Shown here one piece after another: positions 21,342-36,291 of a stretch of 64,000 bases of DNA. The stretch covers positions 124,001 through 188,000 of the forward strand of contig JANFNE010000036.1 of the NCBI GenBank assembly GCA_024867545.1. Reading direction: 5' to 3'. The number at the start of each line of letters is the position of its first letter. Position 1 is the first letter of the stretch. The notes beneath the pieces are model-generated. The model did no database searches and was not told where the DNA came from. It saw only the letters and a list, made by a program, of their open reading frames with translations. The translations under genes were made by a program, and so were the position numbers. Source of the DNA: Phytopythium helicoides. Its lineage: Eukaryota > Oomycota > Peronosporomycetes > Pythiales > Pythiaceae.

Positions 21342-22502
21342 ATGACGACGCCAAATGGAAAGACCGTGGGCATCTGCGGCGCCACCGGCGCTGTGGGCAT
21401 CGAGATCATCTCGGTGCTCGCGGACCGCGGCTTCCCGGTCAAGCAGCTGGTGCTGTTCGCGTCCTCGCGCTCGGCGGGCAAGGTGGTGGCCACGCCCTTC
21501 GGCGACGTCACCATCTCGCTCTTCTCGGTCGAGAAGGCCGCGGCGCTCGACTACCTCTTCCTCGCGGTCTCGGGAGACTTCTCGCTCGAGTACGCGCCAA
21601 AGCTCGCGGCGCTGCCTAACGGACCCGTGGTCATCGACAACTCGTCGGCGTTCCGCCGCGACCCCAACGTGCCGCTCGTCATCCCCGAGATCAACGGCAG
21701 CGTGCTGCTTGGCAAGGAAAAGGCCAAGCTCATCGCCAACCCCAACTGCACGACGGCCATCGCCGCCATGGCGCTCTGGCCGCTGCACTGCGAGTTCGGC
21801 ATCAAGCGCCTCATCGTGTCGACCTACCAGGCTGCCAGTGGCGCCGGCGCCGAGGGCATGCAGGAGCTGCGCGACGGCGCCATGGCCTTCCTGGCCACCG
21901 AACCCGTGAGCAACAAGGTGTTCGCGCACCCGCTGCCCTTCAACCTCATCCCGCATATTGACAAGTTCCAGGACAATGGCTACACCAAGGAGGAGATGAA
22001 GGTCACGTGGGAGACGCGCAAGATCTTCGACGAGCCCGACCTGCCGGTCACGTGCACGGCCGCACGCATCCCCATCATGCGCGCGCACTCGGAGGCGCTC
22101 ACTATTGAGACGGTCAAGCCCGTGGACATTGCGCGTGCCCGCGAGCTGCTCGCCGTCGCCGATGGCGTCGACCTTGTTGATGAGCCAGACCAGCTGCGGT
22201 ACCCGATGCCCATGAACGCAACGAAGAAGTTCAACATTGAGGCTGGCCGCCTGCGCAAGAGCCTGGTGTTTGGTGACCACGGCCTCGAGCTGTTCGTCTC
22301 GGGCGACCAGCTGCTGCGTGGCGCTGCGCTTAATGCCGTGCTCATCGCCGAGTTCCTTGAGAACCCGCGCGCGATCCCCCAGTTCACCAAGAAGGTTTCG
22401 ACTGCCAAGTGCCCGATCTCGACCGAGCAGCTCTCGCTTGCTGCCGGCATTGCTATTGGCGCCATCGCAGTAGCCGCGTTGTCTCTGCTGAAGAAGAACT
22501 AG
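21342..22502 (+). CDS. Aspartate-semialdehyde dehydrogenase with C-terminal membrane anchor, 386 aa
   Basis: Reduces aspartyl phosphate to aspartate semialdehyde with NADPH, the branch point to Lys, Met and Thr. Visible landmarks: GICGATGAVGIEIISVL (dinucleotide loop, residues 10-26), SSRSAGK, NSSAFRRDPNVPLVIPEING (100-119), ANPNCTTAIAAMAL with catalytic C136, TYQAASGAGAEGMQEL and ARIPIMRAHSE with the catalytic His. Start at ATG 21342 (MTTPNGKTVG), where the nucleotide fold begins; an in-frame upstream extension looks non-coding. Odd feature: about 25 extra residues at the end (LSLAAGIAIGAIAVAALSLL then KKN) form a hydrophobic helix with a basic tip, as in tail-anchored proteins. The bacterial and fungal enzymes known to me are soluble. 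Confidence 0.9.
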   Translation: MTTPNGKTVGICGATGAVGIEIISVLADRGFPVKQLVLFASSRSAGKVVATPFGDVTISLFSVEKAAALDYLFLAVSGDFSLEYAPKLAALPNGPVVIDNSSAFRRDPNVPLVIPEINGSVLLGKEKAKLIANPNCTTAIAAMALWPLHCEFGIKRLIVSTYQAASGAGAEGMQELRDGAMAFLATEPVSNKVFAHPLPFNLIPHIDKFQDNGYTKEEMKVTWETRKIFDEPDLPVTCTAARIPIMRAHSEALTIETVKPVDIARARELLAVADGVDLVDEPDQLRYPMPMNATKKFNIEAGRLRKSLVFGDHGLELFVSGDQLLRGAALNAVLIAEFLENPRAIPQFTKKVSTAKCPISTEQLSLAAGIAIGAIAVAALSLLKKN

Positions 22503-22979
22503 ACTGGAGCAAGCGTAGATAGGAAGTCGACTTCAGCAATTGCATGGTCCAGACCGGAGTTACAAACCGCATCATACACTACACTACATTTCTGCTCAGC
22601 AAACCCCCAAGTGATTGATTATTCGCTGTGTTGACTGCCTGACCTAATCGTTCCTGGCCATTGTTGCTGCAACTGTGGGTCCGCACCAGCGCGGCAGAGC
22701 TAGCTGGAGTGCAAGAAGCGCCAGCAATGCCCAAGCCACTTGCGAGAAGGGATTTCCCAGAGGATTGCTTGTTGAATCCTGTCGATGCCAGGTGCATGCT
22801 TCGGAGTTGGTGGGTCGCAGTGCCGTGTTTGATCATGCGCCTGGACTCAGCAATCTCTCCTTCAGCAGTCCCGGCCGATTGTGGGCTAGCCTTCGTTGTT
22901 GTTTCCTGGTGTTTTCTGGAATGGAGCCCATGCAGTGACGGAGTGAGCAACACAATCGCTTCCATCAACTGTGGAAGGT
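22503..22979. other. Convergent 3' region
   Basis: Between the convergent dehydrogenase and LRR genes. The frames here have no recognisable content; probably 3' untranslated sequence. Confidence 0.4.
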
Positions 22980-24020
22980 TTAGAGAATTGCGGACCTGAA
23001 CTTGTGCGCCATGTGGGATTGCATCATTCGTCGCTGATTGGCATCCACGTCCTTCCCGTCGAGCAGTTCTGATTGCGAAAAAGAATAAAGAGGATTAGCA
23101 CACTTCGCAAGACCGAGAACGCATCTCGATAGCTCGTACTAAGCCGTGCAGAGGAGAATGTGATGACCCGCTCACGGTATTTCTGCGCATTGGTGACGGT
23201 GTTCTGCCTCAGATCGAGCTCCACTAGTCCTGGGAGGCCTCCCAGCAGCTCGAAGACATCTTCAAGTGTATCGATCAGATTTCGTGATAGATCGAGGACT
23301 TCAAGCCCTCGTAGTAGGACCAGGGGTCTCACATCTGAAACTCTCGAGTTGGCTAGCGTGAGTACACGAAGCGAGCGCTGTAGATCAAGCATTAGTTAGC
23401 TCAAATCATCACAGTAAAAAAAGCAAATACCAGCAAAGACAACTCACTGCTATGGTGTACAAACTGTCGGGATCGAACGAAAAGGTAACATCAGGCGGCA
23501 GAGACTGATTCGACAAGTGCAGCTCCTGCAGCATTGTGCTGCCGCCGGCTAGCCCTTCCAAACGAGCAATGCGATTTCCACTCAGATACAGCTTTTCCAA
23601 TTGGCGAAGGCTCTCGAGACCTTGCATTGCGCCGATCCGGTTGTTCTGGAGGTATAGATGCGAGAGCTGGGGAGCATCGGCGTCGAGAGAGCCGACCTCC
23701 TCGATCTCGTTGTCGTATAAGTACAACACCTTGAGGTTCGGGCAGTAGTGCAGATTTTGAATTCGTCGAATCGCTTTGCCCCTGTTGCTGCTGCTGCTGA
23801 TGGTGCTGCTGTTGTTTCCCGCAGTCTTGCCCGTGGCTAACGGATCGCCATTGAGCGTCAGATGCGTCACCCGCTTCAGGAAATGCGTGAGGCTCTCGTT
23901 TTTTCCCACTGTGAGCCCTGTGGCGTGCACCAGCGTCTCGAGCGTGATCTCTCGCCCTCCACTGCACGAAGATCGCGGCGTAGCGCCCTTGTCGTTGTGC
24001 GAGACCTCGTGAGGCTCCAT
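22980..24020 (-). CDS. Leucine-rich-repeat protein (SDS22/LRRC-type), three exons, 299 aa
   Basis: Exons 23448-24020, 23140-23377 and 22980-23068 join in phase; intron 1 has a clear CTAACTAAT branch point. After about 80 residues the protein has tandem 22-residue repeats: LKVLYLYDNEIEEV, LSHLYLQNNRIGAM, LEKLYLSGNRIARLEG, LQELHLSNQSL, LRVLTLANSRVSDV, LEVLDLSRNLIDTL and LVELDLRQNTVTNAQKYRE, then RLKLLDGKDVDANQRRMMQS, the usual LRR cap. This is the intracellular SDS22-like class, without signal peptide or transmembrane segment. Several proteins of this class act in cilia or as phosphatase regulators; the exact role is open. Confidence 0.8.
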
Positions 24021-24544
24021 TGCGCGTGCTGAAGCGCCGACGACCAACTGAGCGCTGTCGAAGTGAGCCCCACCACCAGAAAACCAGGAATAGACGCGTC
24101 GTGGGCTGCATTTAGGCTCACGAACCTGATAGCAGCTCAGCAGCAACCATTTCCAGAAACAGAGAGCATCGAGTAGAGCGGGCAGCGCCTTGAATCAACC
24201 GACAAGCGAGCAGATCGGATGTGTCGATCCGCGGGTGCTGGCAGCTTTTCGCGAACCCATTTGGGGCCGTACCGTAAGATAAATTTCTTCAGGAGGGTGC
24301 AAGCTATTTTTCTCTGCATGCGACATGTGGCTGTAAAACCGATAGAACGCCATCTGGTTGGTTAATATTGGATATTGGCTGCCTTTTCCGCCAGTGAGAC
24401 AGCCGATCGCCCGGCCGTGAAAATTGAATGGTGAAGCGCACGTCGCTGTGGGGGGAGAGGGAGTCGCCCAATCGGTAAACTACGGCCGCAGGGGAGGGCC
24501 GCGGAACAGTCAAAACACAACCAAAGACGGAAGCAACAGCAACC
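24021..24544. other. Divergent promoter region, LRR gene and DDX3-like helicase
   Basis: 524 bp between start codons pointing apart. Contains CCAAT-like ATTGG near 24367 and 24471. No gene seen. Confidence 0.4.
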
Positions 24545-26804
<2,260 letters not shown>

Positions 26805-28518
26805 ATTGCCCAAGCTTCGCAGAGCTTTTTTTCCGCCATTATAGACTTTGTTGACGCTGGAATAGCGAGCAAGCGGGCGTTGATGTGGTGAAGTTGTGCG
26901 TGCGTGCGTGCGGCGGCGTCGGCCGAGTCTGCGAGCGGAAACGAAGCACCCCTCGTCTATCTCCTTTCGTATCCGAGTCGGAAGAAAGAGCTTCCTACGA
27001 CGTACAAGTAAAGTTGTGTCGAAGTGCCACCGCCGTATCCAAGTCCTCCTGTTTCCTCTGCGCTGCGTTCCTCTCCATACGAGTGGAGCTGCCAGCCGCG
27101 AGGGTCTGGATTCGCACGGGTACTGCGACTGACCATTTTGCTGACTGTATCATTAGGCAGCTAGTTCTTTTGGAATACAGCGCTCTTTGTGCTGTCTCAA
27201 TTGCCCGTGGTTCCGTGATCTTTTTTTTTTTTTTTTTTGGCGTGGTAGCGAGGGCCATGCCGTGTATCGTGAAGGTGATGCCGTTGGATCACACAGAGAA
27301 CTCGTTCCGGTGGCTTGCATCCACGAAAAGGGGTCCACTTCGACAGGATCATCCAAAAAGGATCCAATTCGGCACCCCATGCCCGAAACGACGTGGATCG
27401 TGTTGAAGCAGTGTTGAAGCTGTTGAAGCCCCAGCCACCAGCAGAACAATGAATCCAAGTTGCAGCTGCCTCGTCGCAGTGCGGTACGAGACGGCGTAAC
27501 GGCGGGCACCTTCCAGCCACACGAGAAGCTCTCGGATTTGCAATGCATCGCCGCAAAGAAGTGTAAATGCGCAAATCCTAGACTTGCATGCGATCAAGCT
27601 CCATCATGCAGGTGCACGAGCGAGCGAGCGAGGGAGGAAGCGAGCCTGTGGTTGGCCTCATATTGACGTGTGCTTCCATGATTTTTTTTTTTCTTACAGA
27701 TCTGTAAGACTCTAAACCAATATAACAGCTGTCTCTATGCCTATTTGGTCGAAGGCTAGTACCGAAACAGTATCTTTTTGTAATAAAACAGCTCTGTCAT
27801 CATGACACTGCGAGCACAGGGTCCAACGCGTCTGCTCGGTGCCGTCAGAAGCATCTCCGTTCAACTGCTTCCACTACACTTTTCGCGATCTTACAGCGCG
27901 ACTTTAGCGCATGTAGGTACAGGAGTGTGCTTCCACATCCACTCATTCAGCGCTTCATCCTCTACGACGAAGAAAACACAAAGCACCCTTGATACATCCG
28001 AGCTTCAATTGAAGCGTGCGGGTCCAAGCCTTTCAAAAATCAAGCGATGCATTTCATGTCTGCTTTACGTACTGAAAAAATTGTCTCCAAATACAGTTCA
28101 TTTATAGATATCTTCCCGCACTATCATTGCACAGGCGAATTTTAAATACAAAAATCAAGCCACAGGAAGCTCGCTTGTTAACGATACGGACCATCATCGC
28201 GCGTGAACTGTATGCACCCTCTGTTTCACTTTGCAGCTTTCGCGTGGCTGAAATCCCTTCTCTCTTGACTTCACTATGGTCCGGCTCGAGGTGTCCCAAA
28301 GCGGGGGATGGGCCGCATATGGCGATCCGCGCGCAGACGAGCCGCCCTTTATCTCGCGCGTTGTATGCCCTTGGTCCGCTCGACAGCTCGCCGGGTTTAT
28401 ACCGTAGGGTTCCCCTCGGGCGCCCCATCTGGCGTTGCCCGCCAGCGGGCTCTCGCGGCGATAGTTGCCGCCTTCCCCGCATCGAGACAGGCGCCGCCGG
28501 GGCCGTCGGAGGGCGAGC
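26805..28518. other. Long intergenic stretch, no gene seen
   Basis: About 1.7 kb with T-runs at 27221-27238 and 27683-27692 and short overlapping frames without recognisable content. A 101-codon frame at 27802-28107 begins with an Arg/Ser-rich leader but I see nothing else supporting it. Confidence 0.4.
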
Positions 28519-31500
28519 ATGTGGCTGTTCGCGGCCGTGAGCGTCGCCATCGCCACGCCGTGGTTCCGCGCGTGGCTCGAGGCGCTCTTCGCCGAGCTCA
28601 CGGTCGTCTTCTTCACGTACCTGCCGCTCTGGATCGCCGCGCTCTCGGGCGTGCTCGCGCTTGCCATTGCGCGCGACTGCAAGCGCTGGGTGGACCGCCG
28701 CCGCCCGCTCACGCCGCGCAGCGCGCCCAGGCCCTGCAAAAAGTGCGCGCGCGCCAATGAGGCCTCTAAGGCCAGCGCTACGCCCGTGGCGCTGCCGCGC
28801 GTGCGCTGGTGCCGCGGATGCACGCGGCCCTCGGTGCTGCTCCAGGTCAAGACCACCACGAGCGAGATCGCCGGCAGCGGCTTCCACGCCCCGCAGATAT
28901 GGACCACCACGCTGCTCGCGCTCGCTATGCTGCCCATCATCAACAGCGTTATGGTCGGCACGGGCGTCGCGAGGGAGCTCGCAGGGTCCTCCTCCTCCTC
29001 CTCCTCCTCGACTACAGGAACACTCACCACCATTGAACAGCAGCTTACAGCATGCAAGTACTCGGACTCGGACCAGTGCCTGACGAACGTCACGTCCATC
29101 ACTGCGCTGGGAACCTATAAACAGGCACAGGGATACTGCGTCGCGTTCGACGCGGCCTACGTCGAGATGGATGTCGCTGGAGCAGGCTTGCCCAGCCAGT
29201 ACTACCCTATCGCCGTCGATGACGCCTACGCAGAGGGTTATGCCAACAAATTCTCCGAGTGGTCCACGACCAACCAGGAGAATTTCAAACAGGACTGCCC
29301 GACATTATATCAGGACATGATTGAGGACGCAGGCGAGGAGCTGCTATGCTGTACAGAGACCCAGTATGAGCTCTTGTCAGTACAGATTCGCGAGCTGCCT
29401 GCCTTGTGCCCCACGTGTCATCAGAACCTGCGTAACGTGTGGTGCCAGTACACGTGCAACCCAAGCAACAGCCTCTTTGTCGACGTGCAGCAAGTACGTC
29501 TCGTCGAAGGCGACGCCAGCCATTCTGGAGAAGTGTTTCCTGCAATCGAGGAGGCGACATTCTACATCGGCAGCGACGTTGTGCGTGACCTCTACGACTA
29601 CTGTGAAGCAGATACAGCTTTCAGTCGCTTCTGTGCAGCCCGTCGACAAACAACTGCTCCGATGGGCAAGCACTTCTGCGTGAGATAGGTGCCTACAAGT
29701 TTGGCTCGATCGGTTCCCCCTCGCAAGTCAATTTCACTACTATTGAAGACGTGGTCAGCATTGGTGCCTGAAGAGAAAATTTGCTCGTGCAACACCACTG
29801 CCGTCAACTCCACCGGAGCATTTTCCACTGATGATAGCAACTTTGGAGAAGACGTCGCGTGTTTCTCTCCGATGAACTCGCGGCTCGCGTCGTGTGCTGA
29901 CACTTGCGGCGATCTGTGTGCCGTGAGTGCGAATAACAGTCGATCGTACCTTCCCGCCTGCTATGACCCGAGTACTTTTCCAGCACGAGCTCGGGCGCAA
30001 GTTTGACAGAATCCATCTCATCTACCAAAGATTTGAGCTCAAGCTCATCTGAGAGCAAATGGAGCTCATTGGTGACATACCTATCCAAGAACGTGCAAGA
30101 TGCTGATTTTACAGCGCTGAACTATCTCCTGGTCGCGATTGGTTTTGCGCTGGCGTGCGTTCTTGCAGCCGGCGTATTTTATTCCACACGATACCATCAG
30201 AAGAAGCCGCTTACGTCGACTGCCGATGGACCAACCTCTTTGATTGGCGGTGGTTTAACGCCAAGTGTCGAAGATACCCGATTCTTTGGAGTTGCCGAGC
30301 GTCTTACAACGATTGCGCTGAAGAGATGGGGCGATTTTGTGACCGTTGGTCGGCGCCCTCATCTTGTAGTTGTTGCTGGAGTTGTCCTGCTAGCAATTTT
30401 ATCTGGTGGGTTGGTCCTAATGAACATTCAAACTGACCCAGTGAAGCTGTGGACAACGGAATCTAGCGAAGTGTATCAACTGAGTCAGCGCTTTTCTAAC
30501 CTATTTGGAGCTTCCACCCGAGCGGAGCAGCTTCTCCTTGTGCCAAAGGATGGAGGGTTTATTGCAAGGACGGAGTATTTGAAAGAGGCAATCCGCCTTC
30601 AGGAACTTGCCACAAGTGTCACGTATGCTTCAGAGGATGGCGCAACTACTGTCAGCTTTGAAGATATCTGCGTGGAGGAGGGCGCGTCGTCGCTGTGCAA
30701 AGTGACAGCAATTACGCAGTTCTACCAAAACAGCATGAAACACTTCAGCGTGTACGCTGACGCAGGATTGGATATCTTGCACCTGAAGAATTGCTGGAAT
30801 ACTCCGGGTAGTCATGATGCTGATGCGTTTGCAGCAAGCTGGCATCTTCCATCGGATCGAACAGTATCCCGAGTTCAATGTCCAATTGCCCTTGCACCTC
30901 TTCTTCGGGATCGGTGCTTGAATCACCATCGTCTTATGTTGGTGGCATATCGTCTAGCTCGAGCGTTGGCGAGGCATATCTTCTAAAAGCCACCGCGATA
31001 CTGTCCACGGCGCATGTTCAGCATCAAGCAGACGAAGATGCTGCGGAGCAAGTTGAGCAATGGGAACAAACATTTATTGCCCAGATGAAAGCGGAAGCGG
31101 AGAAAAACTCTCTTTTCGACATACACTTTTCTTCAGGAAGGCTCGTACGGCACAGAGTTTGCCTCGCTTGCTAGTCTGGCAAACATCGTTATGCCTACCA
31201 TTGTCGCCTATGCGCTCGTTGCGTTTGTAGTGGCGATGAAGACCAACTCGATTCAGTCGAGACACCGCTACTTCGTCACCTCACGCTTTGCGATAAGCCT
31301 TGTTGGCGTTCTTTGCATCGCCCTTTCAGTTTCAGCCACGATTGGCTTCTTCGCGTGGCTGGGTGTGGTGTTTGACTTCATTACTCTGACTACGCTCCCC
31401 GTGATTGTTCTCGGCATCACGGTCAATCGCATCTTTTCCATCCTCGACTCGGTTGAACTCAAGCAACGACAGCTTCAGGATGAGCAAGGCGGACTCTTTG

Positions 31501-33509
31501 TCGGCCTTGAGGAGAACGACTATGGAATCGAAGAAATCACTTGCGTGCTCGTTGGGGAAGCACTAGGACACTGCGGGTCAAGCTTAGTGACAACTGCGTT
31601 GGTTCAGGGTGCCGTCCCCCTTCTCGGCTTTATCTTCGCTGTTCCCGCGATCCGTTTGCTTGCCTTGCTGACTGGCATTGCAGTTCTGCTTTCGTTTGGC
31701 GTCTTCATGACAGTGTTTGTTGGTGCAATCGTGCTAGACAAACGCCGAGAACTGAGTGGGACGTACGACATCCTGTGTTGCATGCGTCGCAAGACCGACA
31801 AAGATCCTCGCGTGTCAGATGATAGTACCACCGTGTACTCTGGATCGAGTGGAGGCTGTGTTGGTTCGAACAACCAGCTGCCGCTTGGAACGCGTATCGT
31901 GGAAGCATACACTCGTTGGTTGCTACGCAAGATCACCAAGGTCTGTGTGCTTGTGATCTTCACATGTTGGACGCTGCTCTCGATTGTCTCGATTGAGAAC
32001 CTGCAATGGGGAATGATGGTGACCGACGTGCTGCCTGAAGACTCATACCTATCGTCCATGCTTACTGCACAAGCTTCTTACATGGGCTGGATGGGTGATT
32101 CATCCGTTTATTTTGTGGCGGAGGCGGGGTACGGTCAAAACTCGGCAGCTTTCGACATTGTGAGCGATCAAGATGTGCAAGCTAAATTTTGCACCTCGAG
32201 GGACTTTTGTGATGAGTTTTCGGTACCAAACGTGCTGCAAGCTGTTGGAGCGGATACGAGTGGTGAGAACACTACTTACTTCAAGCAAGGTGTTACCATG
32301 AACTCGTGGCTAGACGAATTCTGGACGTTCGCCAGCATTGAGAGCGACTGCTGCAGAGTGAACGCGAATAACAGCTATGCCTTCATCCCGATCACTGGCA
32401 ACGAGACCATGGCGGAGTTTGTTGCGCGTTCGGAAGCTGCGTACTGCTTGGCAAACACCAGTGATGGTGACCTGGAAGCTCCCTATGCATCGGTGGCAGA
32501 CGTCTCGTTCATGTCACTCTTTGCCATGTTTGCAACTACTCCAACCACGTCAGTTTGTTCTTACGCTGGCGGGTCTCGCTACATCGGTCAGTTCAGCATT
32601 GACAAAGCACCGGCTCAAGAACAGCTCGAGAAGTCATCGTCGATCTACCTCAACAAGTCGGACTACGGTGACGCCGTGACTGCGTTTGCCTACAGGCTTG
32701 AGGCAGCCGCTCCACATAACAGCAGCCAGTCGAAAGATAAAGCGCAGGTAGCCGGATATGCCCAGGCTCGCGCGCTAGCGCATTGGGTCAGTGACAAGAG
32801 CGGCGTTGATGTCTGGGTGCATTCGGCATCCTACGGCTTCTTGGACCAGTTCCGCACGGTTGGCCGAGACACATACCTTGTCATGGGCATTGCGTTGACG
32901 GTGCTCTTCTCAGTCTACTACGTTGCGCTCGGAGGCTTTTGGTTGGCGTTGGCTGTCACGTGCATCAGTGGAAACACCGCGGTTGTCATTATGGGACTCA
33001 TGGAGCTCTTTGGAATTTCGCTGAGTGCTTTGACCGCGTTTTATGCCATCATCGGCTTGGTCGTTGCGATCGAGCTGTCGACCCGTGTGGTCCGTGCATT
33101 TGGTGTCTACCGCCGCGAAGCTACGACTGTGCAGAATGGAAACGCGTGTGCGGGAGCTGCGCTCCGTCAGGAACTTGCAAATGTGGTCTTCTCCTCGGCA
33201 GTGCCGGAAGTGGTTGCGTTCGCATCGCTCGCAGTGACCAGCGCTCAATGCTTCCAGACAACTGGTATCTGCTGGCGAATGCTCATGAGTGCTGTCGGCT
33301 GTGGTGTCGTCAACAGCGTTGTGCTGCTCCCGGTGCTTCTCAGCGTGGTGGTGGACGCTGCGCATGGACGCGTGCGGTACGTCAAGCGCACGAACGAGTA
33401 CGGTAACGAGTACGACCGCGAGAGTCCGACGGCGTCTTACTACCACACGGGGCTGAACGGCGCCAACTTCGCTCTCAGCGCTGAGGACCAGTACCGCTAC
33501 GGCTACTGA
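28519..33509 (+). CDS. NPC1-like sterol transporter (RND family), frame broken
   Basis: Large lysosomal/endosomal-type sterol transporter. An N-terminal hydrophobic part (MWLFAAVSVAIATPW on) precedes the luminal Cys-rich NPC1 domain with CPTCHQNLRNVWCQYTCNPS near 29415-29465. Downstream are IGAYKFGSIGSPSQVNFTTI (29697 on), EEKICSCNTTAVNSTGAF, the first RND helix (ALNYLLVAIGFALACVLAAG), then a sterol-sensing-like block (VVFDFITLTTLPVIVLGITV, 31360-31420) and the second RND half (ALGGFWLALAVTCISGNTAV near 32930). The stop is at 33507. The frame changes near 29680, 29770, 29995, 30815-30985 and 31140, with no clear introns at those points. The last 772 codons (31191-33509) are clean. Longer than animal NPC1 because of the N-terminal hydrophobic extension. 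Confidence 0.8.
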
Positions 33510-33669
33510 TCGCAAGCGTCGGCATTCCCAATGTGTTTTCTGCTGTGATACTCATCCAGTGCTGCATGTGCATGGGCTTGATTGAAGCGGGGCGGCTGAC
33601 CTCCCCGAGTACATTGAATTGATTAGCAGTGAACCTGCATTTCACCAACACACGGAGCATTTATCCAAA

Positions 33670-35028
33670 CTAACGGTTGCATGAGAGCTGTCCTTGTCCG
33701 CTGCAGACCTGATCATTGCCGTCGCACGAGTCGAGCTCGACGACGCATACCATCCAGCATAAGCGTGCAACGTCGTCGCTGTCCGTGCACTTGCAGCTCT
33801 TGGTGCAGACACTGGGGTCGTAGTCCTGGCTGTTGCACACGACGTTGCAGCCCTCTGCCGGCGCCTTCTTGCCCTTGCGAACCTTGCACGACTTATAGAC
33901 ACACTCCTCCTCGGCCGACGCCCGAAGCTTCCTCCCTGGCGCACAGCCGATGAGTTGGTGCTCCGCTCCCTTCAACGTCCGGCGAGTGGCATTGGTGTGC
34001 TCCTCGAAGCTCATGCCACTCAGCATGCGCTGGTGCGATGGCAGCAGCGTCATCTTGCCGAACCATGCGCGAAGCAGACGACGCCCAGCTCCCTCTGCGC
34101 TGGTTCCCGCCACGTCTGGCATGCGCATGCCGTGCATCACTGCCGGGAGCTGCTCGGACGCATCAACCCACTGGTTGTAGCCCGTGCCGACCATGAGCGT
34201 GACAGCGTTCGGCTGCAGCGTCGGTCGCACCCGCGTGCCGTCGTGGGTCTGGATGACAAGACCCGTGGCGGCGTCATCGCCCGTGATGGACACGAGCTCG
34301 ATCTCTCCTGAGGCCTCGTCCACAGCGTAGAAGGCGGGCGTCGGGAACGCGATGAACATGCCGTCGTCCTCGTGCAGCTCGAGTGACAGGTCGTCCACCG
34401 TGCTGTCAGCGGTCGCGGCGACAGCGGTCGTGGCATCCTCCTCGAGCGACCGCGAGGCGGAGTAGTACGCATGGAAGTGATCGAGGCGGACGGCGTCTGA
34501 GACGAGCTGGCGGCTCGTCACCGCCTGCGCGAACCCGTCGCGTGTGGTGAAGGACGTCGAGTCCAGCGCCGTCGACACGCCGATGACAACCCACTCAAGC
34601 AGCGACGAGAAGGCCGTGTACGACGCCGAGTATCCCGGACAGGCGGCGTCCGTGGTCTGCGCGACTTGTCCAGCGTCCAGGTCGCGGCCCGACGGCGTGC
34701 TGATCGTGTACCGCTGGGTGCCGTCCTGCAGCGTCTTGGAGATGACGAAGTCCGGTGCGAGTACGTTGGACGAGTTGTACGAGCTCGAGGCTTGGACGGC
34801 GCACCGGGCGGCCACGTCGAGGTAGTCGGCGCGCGTCTTGGCGTAGGACGGGATGTTGGCGATGCTGACGATGCCGTCGGTCTTGAGCGCCTCGAGCAGC
34901 TGGGAGGGCGTGTCGCCGCTCATGAGCTGCTCGTAGTCGAACGACGGGACCGTGAAGGCCGGGGCCACCTCGGCCAAAGCATGAGCTGAAGACGACAGAA
35001 GCAGCAGCAAAGTGGACGATAACTTCAT
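33670..35028 (-). CDS. Secreted 2OG-Fe(II) oxygenase-like protein with Cys-rich C-terminus, copy 1, 452 aa
   Basis: Signal peptide MKLSSTLLLLLSSSAHALA, then a mature domain starting EVAPAFTVPSFDYEQLMSGD that resembles the isopenicillin-N-synthase-like fold. The metal triad is suggested by H219-x-D221 in LELHEDDGMFIAFP and a distal His in LPAVMHGMRMP (H299), with GLVIQTHDGTRVRPTLQPNA between them as in that family. Residues about 345-452 form a Cys-rich tail (CVYKSCKVRKGKKAPAEGC, CTKSCKC, CWMVCVVELDSC). ATG 35028 is chosen because the codon at 35037 is TTG. Copy 2 at 50168 shares the core but not the signal peptide or the end. Substrate unknown; exported. Confidence 0.6.
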   Translation of the reverse strand: MKLSSTLLLLLSSSAHALAEVAPAFTVPSFDYEQLMSGDTPSQLLEALKTDGIVSIANIPSYAKTRADYLDVAARCAVQASSSYNSSNVLAPDFVISKTLQDGTQRYTISTPSGRDLDAGQVAQTTDAACPGYSASYTAFSSLLEWVVIGVSTALDSTSFTTRDGFAQAVTSRQLVSDAVRLDHFHAYYSASRSLEEDATTAVAATADSTVDDLSLELHEDDGMFIAFPTPAFYAVDEASGEIELVSITGDDAATGLVIQTHDGTRVRPTLQPNAVTLMVGTGYNQWVDASEQLPAVMHGMRMPDVAGTSAEGAGRRLLRAWFGKMTLLPSHQRMLSGMSFEEHTNATRRTLKGAEHQLIGCAPGRKLRASAEEECVYKSCKVRKGKKAPAEGCNVVCNSQDYDPSVCTKSCKCTDSDDVARLCWMVCVVELDSCDGNDQVCSGQGQLSCNR

Positions 35029-35261
35029 CGTTGGCAACGAGGAGCTGAGGTCGATGTGCTTAGAAGGAGGCGAGTTGAGGAATGAGCTTTGATTAAGCGC
35101 TGCTGCCAGCGGAAGATTGATCGATCTGGGGGGTCGACGACTTCAAGGTGGTGGCTGCGTGGGTTCACACTCCTGATTTTTGAGATGGACGGGTATACCG
35201 AAACCAAGTTAACACCTAAAACAGGGTAATCAACGAACATCTCTGATACGAAATCGATGGT
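35029..35261. other. Intergenic, left arm
   Basis: Between two minus-strand genes; the matching place in the right arm is 747 bp, so one arm gained or lost about 500 bp. No feature seen. Confidence 0.4.

Positions 35262-36291
<1,030 letters not shown>

Noticed and set aside
21336..22280. 314-codon antisense frame over the dehydrogenase
   Set aside because: Arg/His/Glu/Leu-rich text without domains; shadow of the real gene.
26885..27406. 173-codon frame after the helicase gene
   Set aside because: It contains a run of Phe from a T homopolymer and has no domain or plausible start context.
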